Positions 43,529 through 51,974 of a stretch of 64,000 nt of DNA are shown here, one piece after another. Numbering within the stretch: the first letter of the stretch is position 1; every line of letters starts with the position of its first letter. The position numbers were made by a program, and so were the translations under genes. The notes beneath the pieces are model-generated. The model searched no databases. It saw only the letters and a list, made by a program, of their open reading frames with translations, and was not told the DNA's origin. This DNA is from Methanosarcina mazei S-6 (lineage in GTDB: Archaea; Halobacteriota; Methanosarcinia; Methanosarcinales; Methanosarcinaceae), in contig NZ_CP009512.1 of the NCBI RefSeq assembly GCF_000970205.1, positions 1,178,001 to 1,242,000 of the forward strand, written 5' to 3'.

Positions 43529-46500
43529 GAACTTATTACCATTTTGCTTATACCTGTCCCAATTGTCATGAACCTCACGTAACTGGGAAACCAATTGAAT
43601 TTGTTGACGAGAAACGTCTTAGATGTACTTCTTGTAATGCATTGTTCTATACTGAAGTAAATCTGTTCACAGCATCATTTCCCGAAACTGTAAAGTATGT
43701 TACAGAAAAGGAAGGAAAAAAAGCGGAAAATTATCTTTCCCACTTGCCTCTTATATGGAAAGTTGTGCCAAATGAAATAGAAAAATCTTATCTTGACTGG
43801 ATAAAAGATAATCCTGAAGGAATATTTCTTGTCACTTGGCCATGGAATGACCTTCGTTTTATCCCCCTTCTCGCATCAGAGTATCTTTTAACTTTCCCTA
43901 ACAGAAAAGTTGCAGTCATCGGAAATTATTCTATAAATACTGAAAGTAAATCTTATGTGCCTTCATATTCTTCGTATGATGTTTTTAGTAAGACTGTTTA
44001 TATTGAGGGTGAAGATAATTTTCTCCCACCTAAACTAAAGCAAGAAAGCAACAATCTTAAGAGAGAAATGGTTTTTGAAAAGGAAGATGTTGTAGAGGTT
44101 AAGTATAGAAAGTTTGGTGGAAATGAAATAAGAACTAAATTATGCAGTGGTACTGTTAGAAAGTGCAAGAATTCTATAATTAGAGAAGCCGAAGAATTTG
44201 GTGGGAATTTCTTAAGAGAAATTTCTGTTCCTAAAAATAATGGAAAAAAAATTGAAGTTATAAATGAAAATGGAGAATGGAATGTTTCTCTTGAAAAACA
44301 AACTCGCTGGACAGGGAGTCTTAACTATAAGAAGATATGGCTTTGGGAACTCCTTGTTAATTCTACAAAATTAAAAAATTGTGGAACGGAAATTGAGTCT
44401 TTTTTTTACGATGAAGAAACTACTGAGAAAATTCTTGATTACAGAGCCAAGTTACACTTTTTTTCAATTGAATCTGAAATTTCAGAGGTACTTAGAAGCA
44501 TAAAAATAGTATCTCCTGATGTACTTATAATTGAAAATATAGATGATATTATCTCGGATTCCAGATACTTTGGCCCTAGAACAGAAAAGCTAATGGAGTT
44601 TTTGAGAGAAGCTGATGTCAGTACAGTTCTGATGTTTTCAACTAATCCAGATATCCGTCACTTATATCGAATTGGAGAAAGCGAAACTATTTTTGGTTCT
44701 ATTAAGGTATTATTTCACACTTGGGATTCCCCCTCTTTTCTTAGTGATCTGAATCTTGATAGCGGTTCAAGACACCCAAATCCTTTATCTTCAAAAATGG
44801 AACAAATGCCTAAAGAAAAGCTTAGAGAGATTAAACCAGAATACATCTCGATTGATTCCTATGATGAGATTTCTGAGTCATTGGAGGAATGCTTGAAGAG
44901 TATCGACGGGGAAACTAAAAAAGATGTAAAACTGTATTTTTCTAAAGTTTTTTCAACACTTTTAAATGTTGTTGGAGAATATGGAAGGCCTGAAGTACTA
45001 TCCGTAATGAAGCAGTGGAATTCCCAATTGACTTATGATATTTTACTTAATAATCTAAGCCAGGAAATTGAACAAGAACTCTTCTATTCTTTAAATAATT
45101 CTTTGCAAAAAATTTTCTATGTTAATTCATATACTCAGAGGAATCCTCTTAGAGAAAAAATACTGGATATCATCAAGGAAATATTCAAAAAAAATAAGGA
45201 GTGCTTCGTTACGATAATTGTTCCCCGCTTCGAAGCTAAAGGAACTGAACGTTTACTTCGTCAAGAGGATTCGATATTTGAACAAATTTCATCTTTTCTA
45301 ACTGTTTGTAGTTGGGATAAATTAGGAAGTATTGAAGGGACTATTCCAGAGGGCTTCAAACATTTTGTACTATCTACAGGATATCCCTCATTAAGTTACA
45401 ACTTGCATTCTTCCGATGTTGATAAATTTTTCTTTGTTGGAACTACTAAAACAATAGGAAAGATAAAAGAAATTATAGACAAGAGACTTCTTGAGATAAA
45501 TGCCTATCCCGTCGTCAGACTTTATGATAACAATCCTGCACCTCGCCTGCTAAGAGATCTTTTGTCTAAAGTTAACTTTGATGAGAATGAAAAATTACAA
45601 TATATTCATAATTTTGAATTGGGCGAGGAAGAGTATTCTATGTTTTATTCAGGGGCGAGTACTTATGGGGAAACTTCAGATATTTCATATGAATCTAGTA
45701 ATTATTATAAGTTAACTTGTGGGGAGATTGCTATCCTGTGCATTGACTCTCAAAATAGAGGTTTATTTCTTCCTCTCGATAGAGATATTATGCTTAAGGA
45801 TGGAAATTCTTTCCGAGAAATATCCTTTAGTCTCGATTCATCAACGCCCTCGGTCAAAAAGGGATTAATTAATATGGAGGTTATTCTCAATCGTTTGGGT
45901 TTCTATCAATCATTTAGATCTATATTTTTTAAATTCATGATGAAGTGGGGAGACAAACTTCAATTCCAGAAAGGACCCTTTGAGTGGAAGGGATTTAAAC
46001 AATTATTCAGTAATTCGGTTCTATGGATTAATCTTCTGGAGCGGGCAATTGAAATTTTTGCAGAACAGAATCGTATCTCTCTCCAAAAGTCAAAGGATAA
46101 AATTGCAAAGATTCTAGCAGATTCAGGAATTACCGCAAAGAATCCTGATTACATTTCTAGTTGGTGGACAAATTATGAAGAAGTTACAGTTGATTCTGGA
46201 TCATATAAATTATACAGAATTGAGCATCCTTTCACCCCTCAAGATATGAGAATTATTTTTGAATGTATCTCTAAAATATCCTCTTTTTTAATTACTGATA
46301 CAACGATTGCGAATAAATCATATGCAGCTGCTCTTACAATCCAAAATTTAAGGCGAAATGTGCTTAAGAGCTCTAGTACAAGAGAGGGTAAGTATTCATT
46401 TATTTACTCAAAACTTGAAAAGCAAATGAGTCAACTTATAAAAGATGCAGAATTATTCAAGGTTAGTTCCGTTGAAAAAGTTAATATCTCACAAGAAATT

Positions 46501-46554
46501 GAAGCAATGAAGATAATCTACAACTATAATGATTTCTTTGAAAGCTTCGATTGA
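43525..46554 (+). CDS. Large protein at the end of the DISARM cluster, possible divergent DrmE
   Basis: I do not recognise this 1009-residue protein with certainty. It begins with a zinc ribbon (CPNCHEPHVTG, CTSCNALF). Residues about 90-140 (GIFLVTWPWNDLRFIPLLASEYLL) look like the first strand and helix of a helicase lobe without a GKT Walker A. DVLIIENIDDII (about 333-344) with VSTVLMFSTNPD mimics motifs II and III. Residues about 545-670 resemble a second RecA-like lobe (CFVTIIVPRFEAKG, HFVLSTGYPS, KFFFVGTT). A degenerate helicase fold is inferred. The ATG overlaps the DrmC-like stop, so it belongs to the operon. Class 2 DISARM systems carry DrmE of unknown function, so a divergent DrmE is the best guess. 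Confidence 0.7.
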   Translation: MRTYYHFAYTCPNCHEPHVTGKPIEFVDEKRLRCTSCNALFYTEVNLFTASFPETVKYVTEKEGKKAENYLSHLPLIWKVVPNEIEKSYLDWIKDNPEGIFLVTWPWNDLRFIPLLASEYLLTFPNRKVAVIGNYSINTESKSYVPSYSSYDVFSKTVYIEGEDNFLPPKLKQESNNLKREMVFEKEDVVEVKYRKFGGNEIRTKLCSGTVRKCKNSIIREAEEFGGNFLREISVPKNNGKKIEVINENGEWNVSLEKQTRWTGSLNYKKIWLWELLVNSTKLKNCGTEIESFFYDEETTEKILDYRAKLHFFSIESEISEVLRSIKIVSPDVLIIENIDDIISDSRYFGPRTEKLMEFLREADVSTVLMFSTNPDIRHLYRIGESETIFGSIKVLFHTWDSPSFLSDLNLDSGSRHPNPLSSKMEQMPKEKLREIKPEYISIDSYDEISESLEECLKSIDGETKKDVKLYFSKVFSTLLNVVGEYGRPEVLSVMKQWNSQLTYDILLNNLSQEIEQELFYSLNNSLQKIFYVNSYTQRNPLREKILDIIKEIFKKNKECFVTIIVPRFEAKGTERLLRQEDSIFEQISSFLTVCSWDKLGSIEGTIPEGFKHFVLSTGYPSLSYNLHSSDVDKFFFVGTTKTIGKIKEIIDKRLLEINAYPVVRLYDNNPAPRLLRDLLSKVNFDENEKLQYIHNFELGEEEYSMFYSGASTYGETSDISYESSNYYKLTCGEIAILCIDSQNRGLFLPLDRDIMLKDGNSFREISFSLDSSTPSVKKGLINMEVILNRLGFYQSFRSIFFKFMMKWGDKLQFQKGPFEWKGFKQLFSNSVLWINLLERAIEIFAEQNRISLQKSKDKIAKILADSGITAKNPDYISSWWTNYEEVTVDSGSYKLYRIEHPFTPQDMRIIFECISKISSFLITDTTIANKSYAAALTIQNLRRNVLKSSSTREGKYSFIYSKLEKQMSQLIKDAELFKVSSVEKVNISQEIEAMKIIYNYNDFFESFD

Positions 46555-46746
46555 CTATTTATGCTCTTTATTCTGGTTATTCATTTTTTGGTTTTAAGTA
46601 TCATCCAAATATTGGTTAGAATAAAAACTGATTCTTGAAAGCCATCTCTCTTATGCATGACGATAGGTAATAACTTATAACAACCATAGTCCATTTCTTT
46701 AATAAATCCCAGACAACGCAGAAATATCTTCATAGGCATCCACATT

Positions 46747-47412
46747 TCATATTTGCGAATCCCAGGAGGGCGGTTTGTGATAAAAGAAATCTTCTACGCG
46801 GTCTGTGAATATTGCTTCCTCACTCGTCCTTTCAGTGTGCCTGATTATCCTTGTATTAACGGTTTCAAAGTGGTTCAACTCAGATTTAAGAAAGTCTTTG
46901 GCATCTTCAAAGCTTTCAAAATTCCCAATTAGATAGGTCTCACCGTCTGCTGTCGAGGCCGCTTCGATGCCGTAAAAATCGATATACTCCGTTTCTTCTT
47001 CAACAGCCGAAGTTTCTTCGCGGGCCCCTTTGCTCTCCTTAGCGGCCAGTTGCCGGGTTTTTTCATCTCCATAAGCATTTCCCTTTAAGTTTTGTCCAGT
47101 TTTTTCTCCTGATCCCACAGCAACCAGAGTTCCTGGCCTTTCTGAGGCGATGAACTTCTCCACTGATAGGATAATTTTTGCTTTCGGGCTGCTGAGATTT
47201 AACTGATAAAACTTGATATTGCCTGCGCTCCCTTTCTCCTCAATGACCTCTTCTGCAATTAATTTTCTCAGGTGCTTGTAAACGGTTGATTTTGAAACAC
47301 TGGTCATTCGGACAATATCGGCAACATAGAGTTTGTCTTCGTGGTGCTCTGCAAACACCTCGATTATTTTTGCCTGGGGGCATTCTCCGAAGATCTCAGA
47401 TAAAATTGACAT
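46747..47412 (-). CDS. Winged-helix regulator with variable linker
   Basis: The first 70 residues form a clear winged helix (AEHHEDKLYVADIVRMTSVS, recognition helix KSTVYKHLRKLIAEEV, wing GSAGNIKFYQLN). A hydrophilic linker (about 95-140) full of K, E, G and S follows. A C-terminal domain (about 140-215) begins EYIDFYGIEAAST. The base composition is like the host genes and unlike the DISARM block, so it marks the right flank of that island and is probably not part of the system. It converges on the drmE-like gene with a 190-base gap. Its targets are unknown. Confidence 0.75.
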   Translation of the reverse strand: MSILSEIFGECPQAKIIEVFAEHHEDKLYVADIVRMTSVSKSTVYKHLRKLIAEEVIEEKGSAGNIKFYQLNLSSPKAKIILSVEKFIASERPGTLVAVGSGEKTGQNLKGNAYGDEKTRQLAAKESKGAREETSAVEEETEYIDFYGIEAASTADGETYLIGNFESFEDAKDFLKSELNHFETVNTRIIRHTERTSEEAIFTDRVEDFFYHKPPSWDSQI

Positions 47413-47710
47413 GATTTCGCCTATAGTATAGAATCTATCCTCTAACGTATAATAATTAGACGCTTTTATTGTTTTTTAGCTTTCTGATTGCTGAAAAGTT
47501 GAGAATACTTCCGAATAATTTTTCCGAAGGTAGTTGCGGTTAAGTTCCGGGCGGCCCGCTACAACCAAAAAATAAAATTCAAGTCTTACTAATTTATGTT
47601 CTCTTTTCCCGATCAGACTCCTCAAATCCTGTTTTTTTTCAACTAACAGGAAGTTCCTCTGAATCACCTTATTATAAAATGAAGCATAATTTCTATTCGG
47701 TGAAAGGGAT

Positions 47711-48001
47711 ATGACTCTCACTGTGGACATAAAAGGTGACTTCACGCCCCAGGAAGTAAGTGAAGTCATTCGGGCAGCGCTGGAGCAGAATGAGCGCGTT
47801 GCAAAATACAAAATAAAGAAGTATTCGGATATTTGTGGGAATTTTGAGGACAAATACGGGATGAGTTCCGAGCTTTTTATGGAAAAATTCGACTCAGGCG
47901 ACCTTGGAGATGACGAAGACTTTTTCAACTGGTATGCGGCAAAAAGGGGACTTGATATCTGGAATAAAAAACTTGAGATCATCTCAGGGATCCGGATATG
48001 A
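47711..48001 (+). CDS. Antitoxin-like small protein, first gene of a two-gene module
   Basis: A 96-residue charged protein, part of a family with two more copies in this window (50598 and 55603). Shared motifs are [ST]xQEVxEVIRxALExxxxVAKYK near 13-35, a helix around DICGNFEDKYG, and the end D-x-FFNWYAAKRGLDxWNKKLEII. The ATG has aagggat upstream. Its last bases overlap the next gene by ATGA, a layout typical of antitoxin-toxin pairs. I infer it is the antitoxin to the DUF6516/TumE-like neighbour. It could be another kind of small regulatory partner. Confidence 0.72.
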   Translation: MTLTVDIKGDFTPQEVSEVIRAALEQNERVAKYKIKKYSDICGNFEDKYGMSSELFMEKFDSGDLGDDEDFFNWYAAKRGLDIWNKKLEIISGIRI

Positions 48002-48369
48002 ATTTCAGGGACTATTACTTGAAAATTGAATCCTTGCTTAAAGAGTATTCCCTGATCACTCATTTTTCTGTTGATTTTGAAGAGATCACTGCTGATGCAG
48101 GGTCCTTAAAAGGTAACATAGAGCTGATGAACGGTTCTATTCTTTATTTCTTCGAGTTTGTTGAAATCCGCAGTAACAGTCCTGTACTCACGAAATACAG
48201 GTATCACTGGCAATCACCACAGGGAAATCTGGTAAAAAGGTGGGACAATGCCCCCCACCATAAAGAGCTTGACACTTTTCCTCATCATGTTCATGGTCCT
48301 GAAGAGGTGCGCCCTTCTCCTCCGGTTGACCTGAACTCTATACTTGAAGAAATTATTAATTCTGAATGA
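47998..48369 (+). CDS. DUF6516/TumE-like toxin
   Basis: A 123-residue protein that resembles the small DUF6516 (TumE) family of toxin-antitoxin modules, based on its layout. It starts with a beta-rich half, FSVDFEEITADAGSLKGNIELMNGSILYFFEFVEI. The conserved core TKYRYHWQSPQGNLVKRWDNAPHH follows, with the terminal histidine-rich DTFPHHVHGPEEVRPS. The Y-R-Y-H-W and A-P-H-H residues are the most likely active-site candidates. It overlaps the antitoxin-like gene by ATGA, so it is translationally coupled. The mode of toxicity is not known to me. The name rests on memory of the family, not on a search. Confidence 0.7.
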   Translation: MNFRDYYLKIESLLKEYSLITHFSVDFEEITADAGSLKGNIELMNGSILYFFEFVEIRSNSPVLTKYRYHWQSPQGNLVKRWDNAPHHKELDTFPHHVHGPEEVRPSPPVDLNSILEEIINSE

Positions 48370-48621
48370 GCGAGTTTTTCTAGCCTCAAATATTGTTGGC
48401 CGGTTAATCTTTTTAATAAAAGCGATTCCATTTTTTTGGATTTCTACGGAAGGTTGTATTTTTCCCAGGAGTTCTTTTTTAAGTCCCGAGCAGTCTACCG
48501 CAGCCAGAACAAAAATTTTCTTTTATAAATACCGCTCCTGAAAATCTTCCAGCCCCACAAATTTTTCAAATTAAAAATAGTAAAAAAGGTAAAAATAAAA
48601 CCCAAGAACCCGAAATACTTT

Positions 48622-49149
48622 TCAAACAACCTCTACAGTAAGTGTAAAGTTCTCCTCAGTTCCGGTCATATTCTCCCAGGGCCTCTTATATATTCCGTTC
48701 ACCTGCTGGCTGCCCTGGCTCACGGCTTCAATAGTCCATGAATGAGTTCCCGGCACACCAACCTGACCTTCGGGAGACTGGTCCTGGGTATATCCGTCGC
48801 TGAGAATATTGAGCCCCTCACTCACGTTGAGTTCCCAGGAATAGCCTGTGGACGGGTTTTCCCTGAGCTGGAGGATAAAAATTTCTCCATTTTTGATCCT
48901 TATGCTTTTTCCGTTTTCAGCTTCGGTTATGATCTGCCCTGTTTCTATGGTCTGATCGCCCTGAGTTGTGTCACCATTAGTCACTGTTTCATCTGTTATG
49001 CCGGGCGTTTCCGGAGTTACGGATGAAACCTGTTCGGCATCTGCTGGAGTTTCATTTTCTGCGCTCTCTTGCTCTTCGGCACAGCCGGCTGCAAAGACAA
49101 CAGCAGCAGTGACGAGGAACATTACTATTATCGTTGAAATTTTCTTCAT
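48622..49149 (-). CDS. Exported chagasin-like (I42) protease inhibitor lipoprotein
   Basis: It inhibits papain-family cysteine proteases by family assignment. The N-terminus is a lipoprotein signal peptide (KKISTIIVMFLVTAAVVFAAGC, lipobox A-A-G-C). A Thr/Glu-rich linker of about 50 residues follows. The chagasin domain shows its three inhibitory loops: NPSTGYSW, GVPGTHSW and KRPWEN. The ATG at 49149 is chosen, because MKKIST begins the signal peptide; an ATG two codons earlier is also in frame and closer to GAGGG. It stands alone and converges on the toxin-like gene. A cell-surface shield against external proteases is a reasonable inference. Confidence 0.88.
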   Translation of the reverse strand: MKKISTIIVMFLVTAAVVFAAGCAEEQESAENETPADAEQVSSVTPETPGITDETVTNGDTTQGDQTIETGQIITEAENGKSIRIKNGEIFILQLRENPSTGYSWELNVSEGLNILSDGYTQDQSPEGQVGVPGTHSWTIEAVSQGSQQVNGIYKRPWENMTGTEENFTLTVEVV

Positions 49150-49263
49150 AACCATTCCCTCAAACCTCTTTTCCTTTTATTTCATAATGCCTGATTTATT
49201 GTAATTTTTACTGATTATTGTACTACAGTATTAATATTACTGGCTTTTTAAAATAAACCTTGA

Positions 49264-49411
49264 AGAACAATTGATAACTTTTATGGGAAAACTTAAGCCA
49301 GAAACCCGGATGGAGAGAATTTTTAGACCCGTAAGCCGCAAAAAGTGGCCTCGATAGCCTCGATCTCTGGAACAGAAGGCTGAAAATCATCCCGGCAACT
49401 GACATATAATC
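49264..49411 (-). other. Strand note: decayed antitoxin copy lies on + here (see next entry)
   Basis: The leftward open frame across these bases reads as non-protein-like sequence and is a shadow. The signal in this interval is on the + strand and is described as the pseudogene. Confidence 0.3.
49280..49411 (+). pseudogene. Remnant of a fourth antitoxin-like copy
   Basis: Read on the + strand, 49317-49402 gives F-L-D-P-stop-AAKSGLDSLDLWNRRLKIIP. This aligns with FFDWYAAKRGLDHWNRKLEILSG of the intact copies, with an in-frame stop where Y stands and a three-residue insertion. Upstream the match fades (YGKNLSQK may correspond to the YGxxSxEL region). No intact start remains, so this is a decayed copy of the family at 47711, 50598 and 55603. 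Confidence 0.65.
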
Positions 49412-49804
49412 CTTTTTTCCAGCTCTAAAACAGCTTCAGTCAAGACAGTGATCCTCCTTTCACGCAAACTATATATACTTTCCAGCTCAAACAGTAATAT
49501 TGTATAAAAGTCTCTAAATTGGAGAGTGTTTTTTCAGGTAATGCTGCACCCAGGGATCAATTCGAGTGAACCTTCAGATGCATCCTTTGAAGATTTCAAC
49601 TTTTTATCTCGTTTTATGAGCTTTCTATAAGGCTTACGTTATACGTTTTATAACGGGGTCGTTGCTCTATACGAGCCGGTTGGATCTTCACAAAATTGCC
49701 TGAACTGAAATTTAAAAATAAACATAAAAAACAAACAAAGCCAGAAAAGTAAAAAACTCTTTAAAACACTCTTTAAGACCTTTATTCGCGAGGTTTGAAA
49801 TAAA
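49412..49804. other. Intergenic region before the small membrane protein gene
   Basis: No convincing gene is seen. A 29-codon frame at 49541-49630 starts with ATG but has only a weak ribosome-binding site. Near 49628-49672, attgcttacg-like inverted patches (cttacgttatacg, cgttgctctatacg) occur. gtataaaagt at 49502 could be a TATA element. Confidence 0.4.
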
Positions 49805-50050
49805 ATGTCAGAAGAATCCGATGATTCAGACAGTAGTGATAGTAGTGGTAGTAGTCGTCAGAAAATGTTCACAGCAGCCGGAATGGTTCTGTGCGTAATA
49901 CAGTTTGCCTTCTTCGTGGGCATGATTTTGATGTTCATGGAGATGGACTTTGTAGAGGGCTTCAAGTTTATGCTGCTTGCGTATTCTTCAGCGTTCCTCT
50001 ATAAGAACATGGAGAATTCCGGTATAATCCGGCTTGTAACAAGGAACTGA
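49805..50050 (+). CDS. Small membrane protein with a Ser/Asp-rich N-terminus (81 aa)
   Basis: I do not recognise the family. Residues 1-19 are almost entirely Ser, Asp, Glu and Gly (EESDDSDSSDSSGSS), encoded by a run of agt/gat codons. Two hydrophobic segments follow (MFTAAGMVLCVIQFAFFVGMILMFM and FKFMLLAYSSAFLYK). The end GIIRLVTRN is basic. By the positive-inside rule the charged C-terminus may face the cytoplasm. The ATG is preceded by gaggtttgaaataaa, with gagg ten bases upstream. It is an isolated gene. Confidence 0.65.
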   Translation: MSEESDDSDSSDSSGSSRQKMFTAAGMVLCVIQFAFFVGMILMFMEMDFVEGFKFMLLAYSSAFLYKNMENSGIIRLVTRN

Positions 50051-50597
50051 TGACCCGTGTGGATTTAATTTCAGATCCACACTTTTATATCTCTGCTCTC
50101 TGTTCTGTTTCATATTTTACCTTCTTTCCAAATTTCTTTTTTTCATATTTCACCTTCTTCATCCCCTTTTCTCACGTTTAATTTTTTCATATTCCTTTTT
50201 TCACATTTTCTTTTCTTCATATTCATTTTCTCACGTTTCATTTCTTCATATTCCTCTTTTTCATTTTTCATTCTGGGTGTTTTTTGGGTGTTTTAAAAAA
50301 CGATACTCCTGGGTAAGACGATGCTGTCAGCAGGACCTGCTGTGTCCCTGAAGATAAAAAACAGAGAACAGAGATCTGTCACGAAACAGAGAAATAAAAT
50401 CTGTCTGATATTTTTTCAAATTTTATGCTGTGATTAAAATACTTGATTTTTTTACTCAGGTTTCATGCTTCTCATATTTTCCTGAACTCTCTAAAATATA
50501 ACTAATTAATAAATAGAAAGAGAAATATAGGATTAATTTTTAGTATCAACAATAATTATTATGGGATAAATATGGATCTTTAATTTAAGGGATAAAT
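50051..50597. other. T-rich intergenic region and a duplicated translation-start segment
   Basis: No gene is seen. From 50107 to 50270 the + strand carries imperfect T-rich repeats built on tttcatattt/ctcacgttt. At 50563-50580 and 50589-50606 the sequence gggataaatatgga-ctt occurs twice, 26 bases apart. The first copy creates a three-codon frame (ATG GAT CTT TAA, 50572-50583) directly upstream of the real start. Confidence 0.65.
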
Positions 50598-50888
50598 ATG
50601 GACCTTACATTGCAGATTGATACCGATTACTCGCTGCAGGAAGCAAGCGAGGTTGTTCGCTCGGCTCTGGAACATGAGAAGCATCTTGCAAAATATAAGG
50701 TACAGCGTTATGCAACGATCTGCGATGAATTTGAAGACCGGTACGACCTGATATCCACTGAACTCATCAAAAAAATTGAGGCTGGTGAATTTCTCGACGA
50801 CGACAGGTTTTTCGACTGGTATGCCGCAAAAAAAGGGCTTGACCACTGGAAGAAAAAACTGAAGGTCCTTAATGCAGTCAGGTTCTGA
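50598..50888 (+). CDS. Solitary antitoxin-like protein (paralogue of 47711)
   Basis: A 96-residue paralogue of the putative antitoxin at 47711. It shares SLQEASEVVRSALEHEKHLAKYKVQRY and the end FFDWYAAKKGLDHWKKKLKVL. No toxin gene follows; the 285 bases after it contain no matching frame. The ATG is preceded by aagggataaat. The immediately upstream copy of this leader carries a decoy three-codon frame. It may be an orphan antitoxin that guards against the complete module, or a family with a different role. Confidence 0.75.
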   Translation: MDLTLQIDTDYSLQEASEVVRSALEHEKHLAKYKVQRYATICDEFEDRYDLISTELIKKIEAGEFLDDDRFFDWYAAKKGLDHWKKKLKVLNAVRF

Positions 50889-51173
50889 TTTGAAGGGTGC
50901 CGCCAGCTGCAAAATTTTGCTTTAATTAAACATCCTCGTTATCCCGATATTCATTTCCATTTAACTTTTATTTTTCACCTTCATTTCTATTTTAACTTTT
51001 ATTTTTCACCTTTATTCTTATCTTTTTTATTAACTTTGTTTCTTTTCAATCTCCGGTTTCACTCCTAATTTCTTCGTTTTTCCGGTGTACAGTAAAAGTG
51101 TGTAAATTTAACGATACTGTTAAATAGTTAAGTCTCTATCCTTTTACATCTAAATTTTTTTGACGGTGTTCTG

Positions 51174-51974
51174 ATGGCTGAGAAAATTAAATTAACGGAA
51201 CTGGTTTTCCTGTCTGAAAAAAGGAAGAAACTTCTTCTTTTTCTTAAAGATAAGCCGAGGACCATGGCTGAAATTCAGGAACACCTTTCTTCAGTCCCTG
51301 TTTCAATCCTTCCCCAGGTCAAGAAGTTAAAAGAAGGCAAGCTTGTAGTACAGAAAGGGCATGCCTACGAGCTCACTTTATTGGGGATGATAATCGCTGA
51401 TAAAATGCCTCCATTTCTGGATACCCTGGACGTTCTGGAACAGAATTTCGATTACTGGGCAAAAAGGGACCTTGAAGGGATACCTCCTTTTTTAAGCAAA
51501 AGAATTTTTGAACTGAAGGGCTGTAAACTCATCGTTCCGGACGTAAGCCATATGTTCGAGCTCAGTCCTGAATTTGTAGATAGGCTTCACATATCCACAC
51601 ATATTCTGGGTTTTTCTTCTTATTTTCACCCTTCATTTACCACACTCTACCCTGAAATTGCAAAAAAAGGAGTAGAGATCTCTTTAATACTTGCGGACCC
51701 TGTGATTCAGAGGTTCAAAAAGGATTATGGGGAAGAGTTGCTTACCCTTATGAATTTCGAAAACGTCAGTATATTTGCCTTCCACGGGGACGCCAGGATT
51801 GCAGATTTCACAGTAACGGACACGTTTTTCCTGATTACTCTTTTTTCCAGGGATAAATATTTTGAACACGAAAGCCTGATGAGCATTGAACCTGAAGCCC
51901 TTAAATGGGGCACCGACCTTTTCTCACATATGCTGAAAGAAGCAACCCGGGCAACGGATGTTCAGGTCTTATGA
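51174..51974 (+). CDS. Msr-like regulator: winged helix plus DUF1724 domain
   Basis: This 266-residue protein has an N-terminal ArsR-like winged helix (LSEKRKKLLLFLKDKPRTMAEIQEHL, recognition segment VSILPQVKKLKEG). A DUF1724/FilR1 middle domain follows (about 125-250), with KLIVPDVSHMFELSPEF and the strand pair GDARIADFTVTDTFFLITLF. In Methanosarcina, regulators of this architecture include the Msr proteins that control methyltransferase genes for methanol and methylamines. It is closely paralogous to the gene at 57592. GGTGTT before the ATG is the ribosome-binding site. No methyltransferase gene is nearby, so the target is unknown. Confidence 0.88.
   Translation: MAEKIKLTELVFLSEKRKKLLLFLKDKPRTMAEIQEHLSSVPVSILPQVKKLKEGKLVVQKGHAYELTLLGMIIADKMPPFLDTLDVLEQNFDYWAKRDLEGIPPFLSKRIFELKGCKLIVPDVSHMFELSPEFVDRLHISTHILGFSSYFHPSFTTLYPEIAKKGVEISLILADPVIQRFKKDYGEELLTLMNFENVSIFAFHGDARIADFTVTDTFFLITLFSRDKYFEHESLMSIEPEALKWGTDLFSHMLKEATRATDVQVL

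Noticed and set aside
46747-47412. Regulator as part of the DISARM system
   Set aside because: It is convergent, has host-like composition and its family has no known link to DISARM.
49541-49630. A 29-codon frame starting ATG
   Set aside because: No convincing ribosome-binding site and no support for coding; it may be noise in an AT-rich gap.
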